A DNA stretch of 22,344 nucleotides. Origin: an uncultured Clostridia bacterium. GTDB lineage: Bacteria > Bacillota > Clostridia > Christensenellales > Pumilibacteraceae. Below, one piece after another: positions 1 to 7,821 of this stretch (positions are counted from its first letter, which is position 1; every line of letters starts with the position of its first letter). The notes beneath the pieces were generated by a model that saw only the letters and a program-made list of their open reading frames with translations, did not search any database and was not told where the DNA came from. Location: positions 1 through 22,344 of the forward strand of contig CAMUAL010000029.1 in the NCBI GenBank assembly GCA_947086925.1, written 5' to 3'. Made by a program: the position numbers and the translations under genes.

Positions 1-12
1 AAAAAAAGTACA

Positions 13-38
13 GAAAAGGCACAGCTTAATGCTATGCC
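13..38 (-). terminator. Rho-independent terminator after the aminotransferase gene
   Basis: Read on the minus strand, an 8-bp stem (GGCATAGC / GCTGTGCC, one G-U pair) with a 5-base loop is followed by TTTTC, and a further run of seven T lies a few bases on. It sits about 75 bases past the aminotransferase stop codon and would end the lrp-aminotransferase transcript. The plus strand also has a T run after the hairpin, so it may work in both directions. Confidence 0.6.
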
Positions 39-111
39 TAAATCTTTTTATTTGCATTTTATTAAATTCCCTATGAGAATTACCGTAAAGCGGGGGATTT
101 TATTTTTTGCT

Positions 112-1281
112 TTATTGTTTTACAAACTCTCCTATTCTCTTTATTGCCTCGGTAATTTTATTCATGCCCGTGGCATAGCTCATGCGCACGTGATATTTGC
201 CCGCGCTTCCGAAAGCATCGCCGGGAACGACGGCAACATGCTTTGCTTTAAGCAGTTTTTCGGCAAATTCACCGCCCGTAAGTCCCGTTGACTTTATGCT
301 CGGAAAAACGTAAAACGCACCGCTCGGCTCGGGACACGACAGTCCCATTGCATTGAGCTCGCTCACCATAAAACGGCGGCGCATGTCGTACTTTTCGCGC
401 ATTTCCTCTACCGCCGCATAATGCGTTTCTTTGCCGCAGGAAAGAGCGGCAAGCGCGGCATACTGCGCGGCAGTAGGCGCGCACATAATTGCATACTGAT
501 GAATTTTGAGCATAGCCGAAACAATTTCGCGCGGCGCGCAAACGTAGCCTATGCGCCAACCCGTCATTGCAAACGCCTTGCTGAATCCCGAAATAAGAAC
601 GGTGCGCTCGCGCATGCCGTTTAACGCCGCTGCCGAAACATGGCTTTCTCCGTAGGTGAGTTCGGCGTAAATTTCGTCGGTTATAGCAATGAGATTGTGT
701 TTTTTTATAACCTCGCAAAGCGCGGACAGCTCGGCGCAATTAAGCACCGTGCCCGTTGGATTATTAGGAAACGGAAGTATCACCGCCTTTGTACGCGGCG
801 AGATTGCCGCCTCCAACGCCTCTGCGGTTGGTTTAAAGCCGTTTTCCATACTGCAAGCTACGGGCACGGCTACGCCTCCCGCAAGCGTTATTACGGGGCT
901 GTAACTTACAAACGACGGGTCCGGCACAAGCACTTCTTCGCCGCGGTTCACTATCGCGCGGACGGTAATGTCTATTGCCTCGCTCGCACCTATCGTGACG
1001 ATTATTTCGTCGGGACAGTACCGTGCATTAAAGCGCGTTTGCTGATATTCGGATATTTCCTCCCTAAGTCGCTTTAAGCCGCTGTTAGAGGTGTACGCCG
1101 TGTAACCCTTTTGAATCGACTTTATCGCGGCGTCGCGAATTTCCCACGGCGTAACGAAATCGGGCTCGCCCACTCCGAGCGAAATCGCCTCGGGGTCGTC
1201 CTCTACCACGCTGAAAAATTTACGTATGCCGCTCGGCGGAATCTCACGCGCCGCACGCGACAGAATTTTATCATAATCCAT
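112..1281 (-). CDS. Class I/II pyridoxal-phosphate aminotransferase (aspartate aminotransferase-like)
   Basis: This 389-residue cytosolic protein has the usual length and signatures of fold-type I aminotransferases of the AspB/AspC/PatA group. Visible are the NNPTG loop (about N173-G177), TDEIYAEL with the PLP-nitrogen-binding Asp at about 202, SGFSKAFAMTGWR with the Schiff-base lysine at about K235, and a late Arg in YHVRMSYA that should bind the substrate carboxylate. It should move an amino group between an amino acid and a 2-oxo acid. The exact substrate (aspartate, alanine or aromatic) cannot be read from sequence. The ATG has a GGAGA ribosome site a few bases upstream, and the gene starts 15 bp after the Lrp-type regulator, so the two are probably one transcript. 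Confidence 0.92.
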   Translation of the reverse strand: MDYDKILSRAAREIPPSGIRKFFSVVEDDPEAISLGVGEPDFVTPWEIRDAAIKSIQKGYTAYTSNSGLKRLREEISEYQQTRFNARYCPDEIIVTIGASEAIDITVRAIVNRGEEVLVPDPSFVSYSPVITLAGGVAVPVACSMENGFKPTAEALEAAISPRTKAVILPFPNNPTGTVLNCAELSALCEVIKKHNLIAITDEIYAELTYGESHVSAAALNGMRERTVLISGFSKAFAMTGWRIGYVCAPREIVSAMLKIHQYAIMCAPTAAQYAALAALSCGKETHYAAVEEMREKYDMRRRFMVSELNAMGLSCPEPSGAFYVFPSIKSTGLTGGEFAEKLLKAKHVAVVPGDAFGSAGKYHVRMSYATGMNKITEAIKRIGEFVKQ

Positions 1282-1296
1282 TTATATCTCCGCCGT

Positions 1297-1785
1297 TTAC
1301 GGATTCACGGCAAGCCGCTTGCTTTTTTCGTCCTGCAAAAGCACCCCTTCCGCCTTATATCTTTTAAGTATAAAATGAGTTGCGGTGCTGAGCACTTTAT
1401 CCATAACCGAAAGCTTTTCGCTTACGAATCCCGCAACCTCTTTAAGCGTTCTGCCCTCGATAAACACCGCCAAATCGTATGCGCCCGACATAAGATAAAC
1501 GCTTTTAACCTCGTCGAATTGATAAATATCCTCGGCAATGCTGTCGAATCCGTGAGTGAACTGCGGACTGACTTTTACTTCTATAAGAGCGGACACCCGT
1601 TCTTCGTCAAGCTTATCTTCGTTTACGAGCAAAGTATATTTTGCTATTATGCCGCGTTTCTCCATATCGGCGATTGCGGCGGTTACGTCCTTTTCGGGTT
1701 TGCCGAGCATTACCGCTATGTTTTTTGCGGGAGTGCGCGAATCTTCACGCAATATTTTTACAATGTCGGAGTACAGTTTATTCAT
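1297..1785 (-). CDS. Lrp/AsnC-family transcriptional regulator
   Basis: At 162 residues this is the normal size for the Lrp/AsnC (feast/famine) family. Residues about 1-60 form a winged helix-turn-helix (LYSDIVKILREDSRTPAKNI... DMEKRGIIAKYT). Residues about 65-150 form the RAM ligand-binding and oligomerisation domain with alternating beta strands and helices. Such proteins bind amino acids and control amino-acid metabolism genes. Being 15 bp upstream of an aminotransferase in the same direction suggests it regulates that gene and perhaps itself. The ATG is preceded by AGGGG with good spacing. The 105 bp between it and the aconitase stop holds no clear terminator, so read-through from the aconitase gene is possible. 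Confidence 0.9.
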   Translation of the reverse strand: MNKLYSDIVKILREDSRTPAKNIAVMLGKPEKDVTAAIADMEKRGIIAKYTLLVNEDKLDEERVSALIEVKVSPQFTHGFDSIAEDIYQFDEVKSVYLMSGAYDLAVFIEGRTLKEVAGFVSEKLSVMDKVLSTATHFILKRYKAEGVLLQDEKSKRLAVNP

Positions 1786-1890
1786 ATAATAACCCCTCGG
1801 TTTTTTATTTTTTGTCGTCGCAGACGGGATTGCGTCGCCGCCCGCAATTTAAAGGCAATGCGAGTATTACTTGCAACCCGCAATAACCGC

Positions 1891-3795
1891 TTACTTTATA
1901 GAGGCGAGAACACCGCCGCAAAGCATTATATGCTTTAAGCGGTCGCTGAGTTCCAACTTGGTTTCAATCGTTTTGCCCGTGGTTTTGTTAAGCACGGTTA
2001 CGATACTGCCTTGCGAGATTTCGGCGGGAGCATCGGCTATGCAAAGCTCGTCGCCCATGCTTATGCCGTCTTTATCGGCGGGATTGACAAATACAAGCGG
2101 CATAATGCCGTTATTTATTAAGTTGCTTTGATGTATGCGGGCAAACGACACCGCCAACACCGCTTTTATTCCGAGGTACAGCGGCACGAGCGCGGCGTGT
2201 TCGCGGCTGCTTCCCTGCCCGTAGTTAGAACCTGCCACTATAAAACCGCCTCCTTCGCTTTTGGCACGAACGGAAAATTCGGGGTCTACGGGATTAAGGC
2301 AATAATCGGCTAAGTACGGAATATTCGAGCGATACGGCAAAAGCTTGCTGTTAGAGGGCATTATGTGGTCGGTTGTTATGTTGTCGTCGCACACTATAAG
2401 CACCTTGCCCGTAATGTTTTTACATAGCTTGTGCGTTTTGGGAAACGGCTTTATATTCGGTCCGCGCACCACTTCCGCATCGGGGAACTTTTCGGGCAAA
2501 AGTATAAGATTATCGTTTATTTCGAATTTTTCGGGCAAAGTCACTTTAACCTCGTCAAACTCCGACGGGTCGGTCAAATAACCGTTAAGCGCCGTGTACG
2601 CCGCGGTTTCGGGACTTACCAAATAAACATTTGCCGACGCCGTTCCGCTGCGTGCATAAAAGTTACGGTTAAATGTGCGTACGCTTACCGCGTCGGTTTT
2701 GGGCGACTGCCCCATACCTATGCAAGGTCCGCAGGCACATTCGAGTACACGCGCTCCCGCGGATATTATATCGGCAAGCGCACCGCACTTACTAAGCATT
2801 GTAAGCACCTGCCTCGACCCCGGACTTACGGTAAGGCTGACGCTCGGAGATACGGTTTTACCCTTTAAAATCGCCGCCACTTTAAGCATATCGGCAAAAC
2901 TCGAATTAGTGCAACTTCCTATGCAAACCTGGTCCGCCTTTACGTTTTTGAGCTCCGACACGGGCTTAACGCTGTCGGGACTGTGCGGACATGCCGCAAG
3001 CGGACGCAGTTTGTTCAAGTCTATTACCACGCTTTCGTCGTAGGTTGCGTCGTCGTCGGCGGAAAGCTGAATAAAATCTTCTTCGCGCCCCTGCGCCTTT
3101 AAAAACGCACGCGTGGTTTCGTCGGACGGAAAAATCGACGTGGTAGCGCCCAACTCCGCGCCCATGTTCGCAATGGTTGCGCGCTCGGGAACGGAAAGAG
3201 AAAGCACTCCTTTGCCGCAATACTCCATAACCTTGCCCACTCCGCCTTTTACCGACAGAATACGCAGTACTTCCAAAATTATATCCTTTGCCGCGGCGTT
3301 GTGAGTTAATCTTCCGCGCAGTTCCACCTTAACCACCTTGGGCATGTTAAGATACAGCGGTGCGCCGCCCATTGCAAGCGCAACGTCCAAACCGCCCGCT
3401 CCTATTGCAAGCATGCCCATGCCGCCGCACGTGGGCGTATGACTGTCCGAGCCTATCAGGGTTTTGCCGGGGCGCGAAAAACGCTCCAAATGCACCTGAT
3501 GACAAATTCCGTTGCCGGGTTTCGACACTCTTATTCCGTGCTTTAAGGCAACCGACTGAATATACGCGTGGTCGTCGGCGTTCTCGAATCCCGATTGCAA
3601 AGTGTTGTGGTCGATATACGCCACGCTTAATTCGGTTTTCACTTTTTTTATGCCCATGCTCTCGAATTGAAGATACGCCATTGTTCCCGTGGAATCCTGC
3701 GTCAGCGTTTGGTCGATTTTAATTGCTATTTCTTCGCCCGCAACCATATTGCCGTCGACCAAATGCGCTTTGATTATTTTCTGTGTTAAATTCAT
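1891..3795 (-). CDS. Aconitate hydratase, short bacterial (Aquifex/clostridial) type
   Basis: The 634-residue protein should interconvert citrate and isocitrate through cis-aconitate in the cytosol. It has the aconitase/LeuC core: GSDSHTPTCGGMGMLAIGAGG (residues about 115-135), then the [4Fe-4S] cysteines in IGSCTN (C295) and CACGPCIG (C355 and C358). The C-terminal swivel domain carries GSNYGQGSSREHAAL. It is much shorter than E. coli AcnA or AcnB (about 890 residues) and matches the roughly 640-residue aconitases of anaerobes. I chose the ATG at 3795, MNLTQKIIKAHLVDG, because family members start this way and GGAAGG lies just upstream; a longer frame to 3852 would run through the promoter. 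No other TCA-cycle gene is nearby. Confidence 0.93.
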   Translation of the reverse strand: MNLTQKIIKAHLVDGNMVAGEEIAIKIDQTLTQDSTGTMAYLQFESMGIKKVKTELSVAYIDHNTLQSGFENADDHAYIQSVALKHGIRVSKPGNGICHQVHLERFSRPGKTLIGSDSHTPTCGGMGMLAIGAGGLDVALAMGGAPLYLNMPKVVKVELRGRLTHNAAAKDIILEVLRILSVKGGVGKVMEYCGKGVLSLSVPERATIANMGAELGATTSIFPSDETTRAFLKAQGREEDFIQLSADDDATYDESVVIDLNKLRPLAACPHSPDSVKPVSELKNVKADQVCIGSCTNSSFADMLKVAAILKGKTVSPSVSLTVSPGSRQVLTMLSKCGALADIISAGARVLECACGPCIGMGQSPKTDAVSVRTFNRNFYARSGTASANVYLVSPETAAYTALNGYLTDPSEFDEVKVTLPEKFEINDNLILLPEKFPDAEVVRGPNIKPFPKTHKLCKNITGKVLIVCDDNITTDHIMPSNSKLLPYRSNIPYLADYCLNPVDPEFSVRAKSEGGGFIVAGSNYGQGSSREHAALVPLYLGIKAVLAVSFARIHQSNLINNGIMPLVFVNPADKDGISMGDELCIADAPAEISQGSIVTVLNKTTGKTIETKLELSDRLKHIMLCGGVLASIK

Positions 3796-3823
3796 ATTAT
3801 GCCCTTCCGTGAGTTTTTCGTTA

Positions 3824-3852
3824 TATTTACCCGATTGCCCGACTGTTGTCAA
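3824..3852 (-). promoter_or_regulatory. Probable sigma-A promoter for the aconitase gene
   Basis: On the minus strand a perfect -35 TTGACA (3847-3852) is followed after 17 bases by TAAATA (3824-3829), about 30 bases before the ATG at 3795. The -10 is weak, but the -35 and spacing fit well. It lies between the restriction endonuclease stop and the aconitase start, so the aconitase has its own promoter. Confidence 0.5.
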
Positions 3853-3887
3853 GCCTATAAATCAACATTATTACCTGTTTCTATCGA

Positions 3888-4598
3888 TTATATTGCTTTA
3901 ATTGCGTGAACGACTTTTTGCATAAAAGTATCATAATCATTATACACGATTGAATTACCGAAATCAAATTTCAAATCGGATATACTCATATCAAAATCAT
4001 TGTTTAAATAGTAATTTTCATATTCTTTTTTGTCCGCGAATTTATGGCTCTCATCGTTACTTTTTATATGCACGATAAAAACAAGAGTTTTAATCGGCGT
4101 GTGTAAAAAATCTTGCACATCGTCTTTTGATAAAACTATGTATTTCTTTAAATTGTGCTCGTTAATTTTCTCGAGCTTTGATATTACCGCACCCTTTTTA
4201 AAATACGGTACACTGTCGGGTATTACAAATATTTGAAAATATGGAATTTTCGCCGCACGAATATTCGCCGTTTCCCCAAGCATATTCTCAAAATAATTGT
4301 TTGAATTTTGCTTATAGTTGCTCATTACGTATTTAACGGCTATGCCGGCTATAGGTTTATTGTTTTCAGCTATGGTAATATCCACAGCCTTATCTACGTA
4401 TCGCCCGTTTATTTTGCGTTCTTTTCCCTTTTCAAATCCCAAAGAATACACTGTATACTTATTATCATCTAACCTTTCGTTCAAATCCTCGGAAATTGCG
4501 CCATGCAATACTGCGAGTTTCTTATTGCTTCGCGCACCGGTACGCAAATAAGTAATAAACGATTTTTTAAGCGCTTCCAAAAATCCATTATTGTCCAT
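3888..4598 (-). CDS. Probable type II restriction endonuclease (PD-(D/E)xK-like)
   Basis: This 236-residue protein directly follows, and overlaps by 11 bp, a DNA adenine methyltransferase, the usual place for the cognate endonuclease. A hydrophobic core strand pair with VDIT (D73) and, 13 residues on, GIAVKY (K89) looks like a PD-(D/E)xK nuclease. It is followed by SNYKQNSNNYFENMLGETAN, a glutamate- and asparagine-rich helix seen in this kind of enzyme. The residue expected to be Asp or Glu two before the lysine is Ala (A87), so the catalytic acid may be elsewhere or lost. Function is therefore partly inferred from position. I chose the ATG at 4598; an in-frame TTG at 4604 is also possible, and GGAAAG lies upstream. 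The recognition site is unknown. Confidence 0.65.
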   Translation of the reverse strand: MDNNGFLEALKKSFITYLRTGARSNKKLAVLHGAISEDLNERLDDNKYTVYSLGFEKGKERKINGRYVDKAVDITIAENNKPIAGIAVKYVMSNYKQNSNNYFENMLGETANIRAAKIPYFQIFVIPDSVPYFKKGAVISKLEKINEHNLKKYIVLSKDDVQDFLHTPIKTLVFIVHIKSNDESHKFADKKEYENYYLNNDFDMSISDLKFDFGNSIVYNDYDTFMQKVVHAIKAI

Positions 4599-6021
4599 TT
4601 TCAAAAACTTTCCTTTGTGCGTATTTATATTCGAGATAATTTTTCAATTCTTTTGAAGAAAAAGTATAATAGCCTCCGCTTTTATATTTTCCCAGTAGCG
4701 AAATATAGGTTATGAAATCATCGCCGCATAACATTTCTCTTAATTCGCTTTCACGAGCTTCCGTAAGAATATACAAACCGCTATATACCCCTACCCCTTT
4801 ATCGCACTTAATAAGTTTTATATCCGATGGCGTCTTTATTAAAGCGTTAATCGAATATTTGCACTTATATACGTCGTTTATACCTTGTGAACGACCGAAC
4901 CCATACCACTTACCGTTTTTTTCGATACTGCGTTTCGATAATTTTCCTTTGTTGCCTGCATAATGTTTTTTTATATCGGAATTATTCTCTAATTCCGAAT
5001 AAGGCACCAACTTGCCTTCTTTATACGGGAAAATACATTTATATCGCTTCCCCGTCGACGCTTTGACTACGGGTATCGTAAATTCGCCGAAATCAAAGTC
5101 GCCTATAAAAAATTTATCGTCAAGCGTGGCAAACCCGTTTTTAACAAAAAAATATTCTTTGCCGGTCTTAAACGTCAAAATTCGTTTCAGCTCGCTTAAT
5201 CTCTTTTTATCGGAAAAATAGAAATTATCGCAAATATAAAAATCTTCCGCTTTAAATGTATCTTCATAAACCAAATTATTTTTATCTTCGAGCCGAAAGT
5301 ATTCGGTTGTTATTTTCGTTCGGTTGTTTTTCAAAACCGTTATTGCGGTATAAGTCGTTGCGTCGAATACCTGAAAATGTTTTAAATCAACTATTTTGTC
5401 GATTAAATTATTGTTCACTAAGTATGAGCGCATATACCGCCCCGCAAGACTGTTGAAAAACGAACTCGGCGTTATATACCCCAAAACCCCGTTCTCGTTA
5501 AGCATTTTAAGTCCGATTTCAAAAAACACTATAAACAAATCCGTCATGCCGTTTTTGGCAAACGAAAACTTTTTTATGTTATCGATTGCGCTACCCAGGT
5601 TGTGTACTCTGACATAAGGCGGATTGCCCAAAACAAAATCCATCTTGCCGTAATATTTACAACCGATTAACGCATCGGAACAATTAACGTCCCACTCGAC
5701 ACATTTAAGTCCGTAACGCTTTACCGTTTTATTCAGATTTTCAATACATTTTCCGATTGCCGCTTTGTCTATATCGATTCCGTGAATATATGCGGATAAT
5801 TCTTCGGAAAGCAACGCAGTATCCGTACAATGTTTTAAAAACTCTTTGCAATATATATCAACGACGGCAACCAAAAACGCCCCGTCGCCGCAACTGTTAT
5901 CGATTATATGCTTTTTTAATACCCCCTGTCCATTATAACCCGTTAATTCGATGATGCGGTTTACAATAAATTCGGGGGTGTAAAACCTTCCGTTTAATTT
6001 TTCCGACGTTAATTCTTTCAT
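4588..6021 (-). CDS. N6-adenine DNA methyltransferase (gamma class, TaqI/Eco57I-like) of an R-M system
   Basis: The 477-residue protein should methylate adenine N6 in a specific DNA site using S-adenosylmethionine, protecting the host from the adjacent endonuclease. Motifs come in the gamma-class order: GRFYTPEFIV (motif X region, residues 11-20), DNSCGDGAFL (motif I, 41-50), GIDID (motif II, 81-85) and NPPYVR (catalytic motif IV, 133-138). A TaqI-like target recognition region follows, with KNGFATLDDKFFIGDF around residues 290-310. The length suits a stand-alone type II methylase rather than a fused type IIG enzyme. It begins 3 bp after an 86-residue gene and overlaps the endonuclease start. 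The block is visibly AT-richer than its neighbours, suggesting acquisition by transfer. Confidence 0.88.
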   Translation of the reverse strand: MKELTSEKLNGRFYTPEFIVNRIIELTGYNGQGVLKKHIIDNSCGDGAFLVAVVDIYCKEFLKHCTDTALLSEELSAYIHGIDIDKAAIGKCIENLNKTVKRYGLKCVEWDVNCSDALIGCKYYGKMDFVLGNPPYVRVHNLGSAIDNIKKFSFAKNGMTDLFIVFFEIGLKMLNENGVLGYITPSSFFNSLAGRYMRSYLVNNNLIDKIVDLKHFQVFDATTYTAITVLKNNRTKITTEYFRLEDKNNLVYEDTFKAEDFYICDNFYFSDKKRLSELKRILTFKTGKEYFFVKNGFATLDDKFFIGDFDFGEFTIPVVKASTGKRYKCIFPYKEGKLVPYSELENNSDIKKHYAGNKGKLSKRSIEKNGKWYGFGRSQGINDVYKCKYSINALIKTPSDIKLIKCDKGVGVYSGLYILTEARESELREMLCGDDFITYISLLGKYKSGGYYTFSSKELKNYLEYKYAQRKVFENGQ

Positions 6022-6024
6022 TAC

Positions 6025-6285
6025 TCACTCGCCCGCGTTCTCTATGACGAACGAATCGAAATCGGTGCTTTCAACAAAATCCTGCTTGCGGAATTTGGCT
6101 ATATTGAAAAGCGAGTAATTGCGCACGTGACTTTTCAGTATAACGGGAGTGGGAATATCCATTTCGTGACATATGTCGGTTAAATAATACAAAAATTCGT
6201 CGGCATTAAATTTGTCGGCGCTGTGATACAAATAACTGCGCGTTATCTTATGATTAAGTATTGTTTTTGCCCAGATTTTAAACAT
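6025..6285 (-). CDS. Small protein of unknown function, first gene of the R-M operon
   Basis: This 86-residue ORF is likely real. It has an ATG with AAGGAAA upstream, lies directly behind a strong promoter, and ends 3 bp before the methyltransferase. It begins MFKIWAKTILNHKI and has a mixed helix and strand pattern with ICHEMDIPTPVILKSH in the middle and an acidic C-terminus. There is no signal peptide or membrane segment. I do not recognise a named domain. It resembles small conserved proteins found widely in clostridia, so its tie to the restriction system may be accidental. A controller (C) protein seems unlikely because I see no helix-turn-helix pattern. Confidence 0.7.
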   Translation of the reverse strand: MFKIWAKTILNHKITRSYLYHSADKFNADEFLYYLTDICHEMDIPTPVILKSHVRNYSLFNIAKFRKQDFVESTDFDSFVIENAGE

Positions 6286-6316
6286 TGGCAGTATTTCCTT
6301 TTATTGCTTATAGATA

Positions 6317-6345
6317 AGTATACCACAAATCTGGCGGTTTTCCAA
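6317..6345 (-). promoter_or_regulatory. Strong sigma-A-type promoter for the 86-aa / methyltransferase / endonuclease operon
   Basis: On the minus strand TTGGAA (6340-6345) and TATACT (6317-6322) are separated by exactly 17 bases, about 32 bases ahead of the ATG at 6285. Both boxes are close to consensus. The plus-strand gene uppP diverges from the same 122-bp gap, but I find no convincing promoter for it there. Confidence 0.65.
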
Positions 6346-6407
6346 ACGAATTGAGCCAAGGCGGCAATAATAATCATTTATGAAATTCCGCGCTCATATA
6401 AATAAAC

Positions 6408-7178
6408 ATGACTGTTTGGGAAGCTATTGTTTTGGGAATAACGCAAGGGCTTACGGAATTTTTGCCCGTATCAAGTAGCGGACACCTTATTTTAATGGGG
6501 CGTTTTTTGGGCACTGCGGACGTAAGCGTAGGATTCGAGCTTGTGTGCCACCTCGGCACATTGCTTGCCGTTATAATCGCAATGCGCCGCGAGATTTGGG
6601 AAGTTGCGCGCAAGCCGCTCGGCAAACAAATGCGGCTTATTACGGTTGCGTCCATTCCGACGGCGGTAATAGGCGGAATAATAACCTGCTTTTTCCGTGA
6701 CGCTTTGGAAGGAGCGTTACTTATTTACGGCTTTATAATAACGGGGATTCTGCTTATCTGTTGCGGTATTTTCGGTAAAAGCCGCGCGCGCGGCGAAATG
6801 CTTTATCCTCATGCCGCGGCAATAGGAGCGGCTCAGGGAATAGCCGTTTTGCCGGGGCTGAGCCGCAGCGGCACTACCATTGCGGCGGCGACTCTGCTCG
6901 GTTACAACCGCGAGCAAGCCGCCAAGTTTTCGTTTTTGCTGTCGATTCCCGTTATTGCGGGGTCGAGCATAATAGAACTCGCGCTCAACGGCGTTGGCGG
7001 CGGAGTGGGCGCGGGCGCGCTAATTGCCGCGCTTATCGCCTCGTTTGCAAGCGGATTCGTTGCGGTTGCGTTTATGCTTAAACTGCTTAAAAACCACGGA
7101 ACCGAAGGCTTTGCCGTTTATCTTATGCTTTTATCGGTGTTCCTGCTTGTCAACGAGTACGTTTTGCATCTTTTTTGA
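6408..7178 (+). CDS. uppP: Undecaprenyl-diphosphatase (UppP/BacA)
   Basis: This 256-residue integral membrane enzyme removes a phosphate from undecaprenyl pyrophosphate, recycling the lipid carrier for peptidoglycan and other surface polymers. It often confers bacitracin tolerance. The two signature blocks are present: QGLTEFLPVSSSGH (residues 13-26, with catalytic Glu17) and PGLSRSGTT (149-157, with the essential Arg153). Several hydrophobic segments follow, as in the family, and the length is typical (about 255-275). The start MTVWEAIVLG matches family N-termini even though no clear Shine-Dalgarno precedes it. It is followed 59 bp later by a TspO gene in the same direction with no terminator between, so they may be co-transcribed. 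Confidence 0.95.
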   Translation: MTVWEAIVLGITQGLTEFLPVSSSGHLILMGRFLGTADVSVGFELVCHLGTLLAVIIAMRREIWEVARKPLGKQMRLITVASIPTAVIGGIITCFFRDALEGALLIYGFIITGILLICCGIFGKSRARGEMLYPHAAAIGAAQGIAVLPGLSRSGTTIAAATLLGYNREQAAKFSFLLSIPVIAGSSIIELALNGVGGGVGAGALIAALIASFASGFVAVAFMLKLLKNHGTEGFAVYLMLLSVFLLVNEYVLHLF

Positions 7179-7237
7179 AACGGGCGGATAATCGGAAACA
7201 AATGCGCACACACTAATCCCGAATAAGGAGAAAGTTT

Positions 7238-7741
7238 ATGGCGCAAACCGCTCATCTTAAAAAAAGAGTAAGTATTCCTCTGTTTTTCACAACCACAATC
7301 GGCACTCTGCTTGTAGGCATGCTTGCGGGACTGTTATCCGGAAGCAAGGCGGGTTACGATTCGCTTGTACTGCCGCCCGCAACTCCGCCCGACGCGGTAT
7401 TCCCCTACGTGTGGGGCGTGCTGTACGTAATGATTGGATTATCGCTGTTTTTCATAATTCGCACCCCTGCCGTAACCCCGAATCTGCTAACGAACAAACG
7501 CGTAAGCACGGTGCTGTGGTGTATTCAATTCGGATTTAATATTCTGTGGCCGTTCGCCTTTTTCACATTTAAATTATATACGTTCTCGTTCCTTTGGTTG
7601 GCGGCGCTCTCGGCAATCAACCTTGCCCTTATAATTTACTCGTTCAAGGTTTCAAACGCGGCAGGATGGCTTTTAATCCCTTACGAGGCATGGCTTTTAT
7701 ATGCCGCCTACCTTAACATGTTCATAGCAATACTGAACTGA
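7238..7741 (+). CDS. TspO/MBR family tryptophan-rich membrane protein
   Basis: The 167-residue protein matches the TspO/peripheral benzodiazepine receptor family: five hydrophobic segments, the PPDAVFPYVWGVLYVMIGLS block in the first loop and second helix (residues about 46-68), and a conserved WCIQFGFNILWPFAFF stretch (about 88-104). Bacterial TspO proteins bind porphyrins and related ligands and act as membrane sensors or tetrapyrrole handlers; the role in anaerobes is unclear. A strong AAGGAGAAA lies 7 bases before the ATG. It ends 18 bp before a strong hairpin terminator. Confidence 0.9.
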   Translation: MAQTAHLKKRVSIPLFFTTTIGTLLVGMLAGLLSGSKAGYDSLVLPPATPPDAVFPYVWGVLYVMIGLSLFFIIRTPAVTPNLLTNKRVSTVLWCIQFGFNILWPFAFFTFKLYTFSFLWLAALSAINLALIIYSFKVSNAAGWLLIPYEAWLLYAAYLNMFIAILN

Positions 7742-7759
7742 CGGAATAGCGATTAACAC

Positions 7760-7794
7760 AAAAAGAGTAAACCCGATTGTTTACTCTTTTTATT
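7760..7794 (+). terminator. Strong bidirectional rho-independent terminator after TspO
   Basis: A perfect 13-bp inverted repeat (AAAAAGAGTAAAC / GTTTACTCTTTTT) with the 6-base loop CCGATT is followed by TATTATT. Because A runs flank the other arm, it also gives a T run on the minus strand, so it probably ends transcription from both sides. It closes the uppP-tspO unit and any leftward transcript from the MscS region. Confidence 0.88.
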
Positions 7795-7821
7795 ATTTGC
7801 TTTGTTTAAATACGAATATTA

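Noticed and set aside
1800..1860. Hairpin-like GC-rich stretch between aconitase and lrp as an aconitase terminator
   Set aside because: The stem has a mismatch and on the minus strand is followed by A-rich, not T-rich, sequence; no terminator is supported.
1111..1938. Plus-strand open frame of 275 codons over the Lrp gene
   Set aside because: It is a shadow frame antisense to a clear Lrp/AsnC gene; its translation is rich in Arg, Tyr, His and Phe with no domain pattern and no ribosome site.
3796..3852. Longer aconitase start at 3852
   Set aside because: The extra 19 residues overlap the TTGACA promoter and do not align with family N-termini; the ATG at 3795 has a good ribosome site.
6351..6407. 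Promoter for uppP
   Set aside because: TTGAGC is present, but no acceptable -10 lies 16-18 bases downstream, and the TATAAA near the ATG is too close to the start codon.
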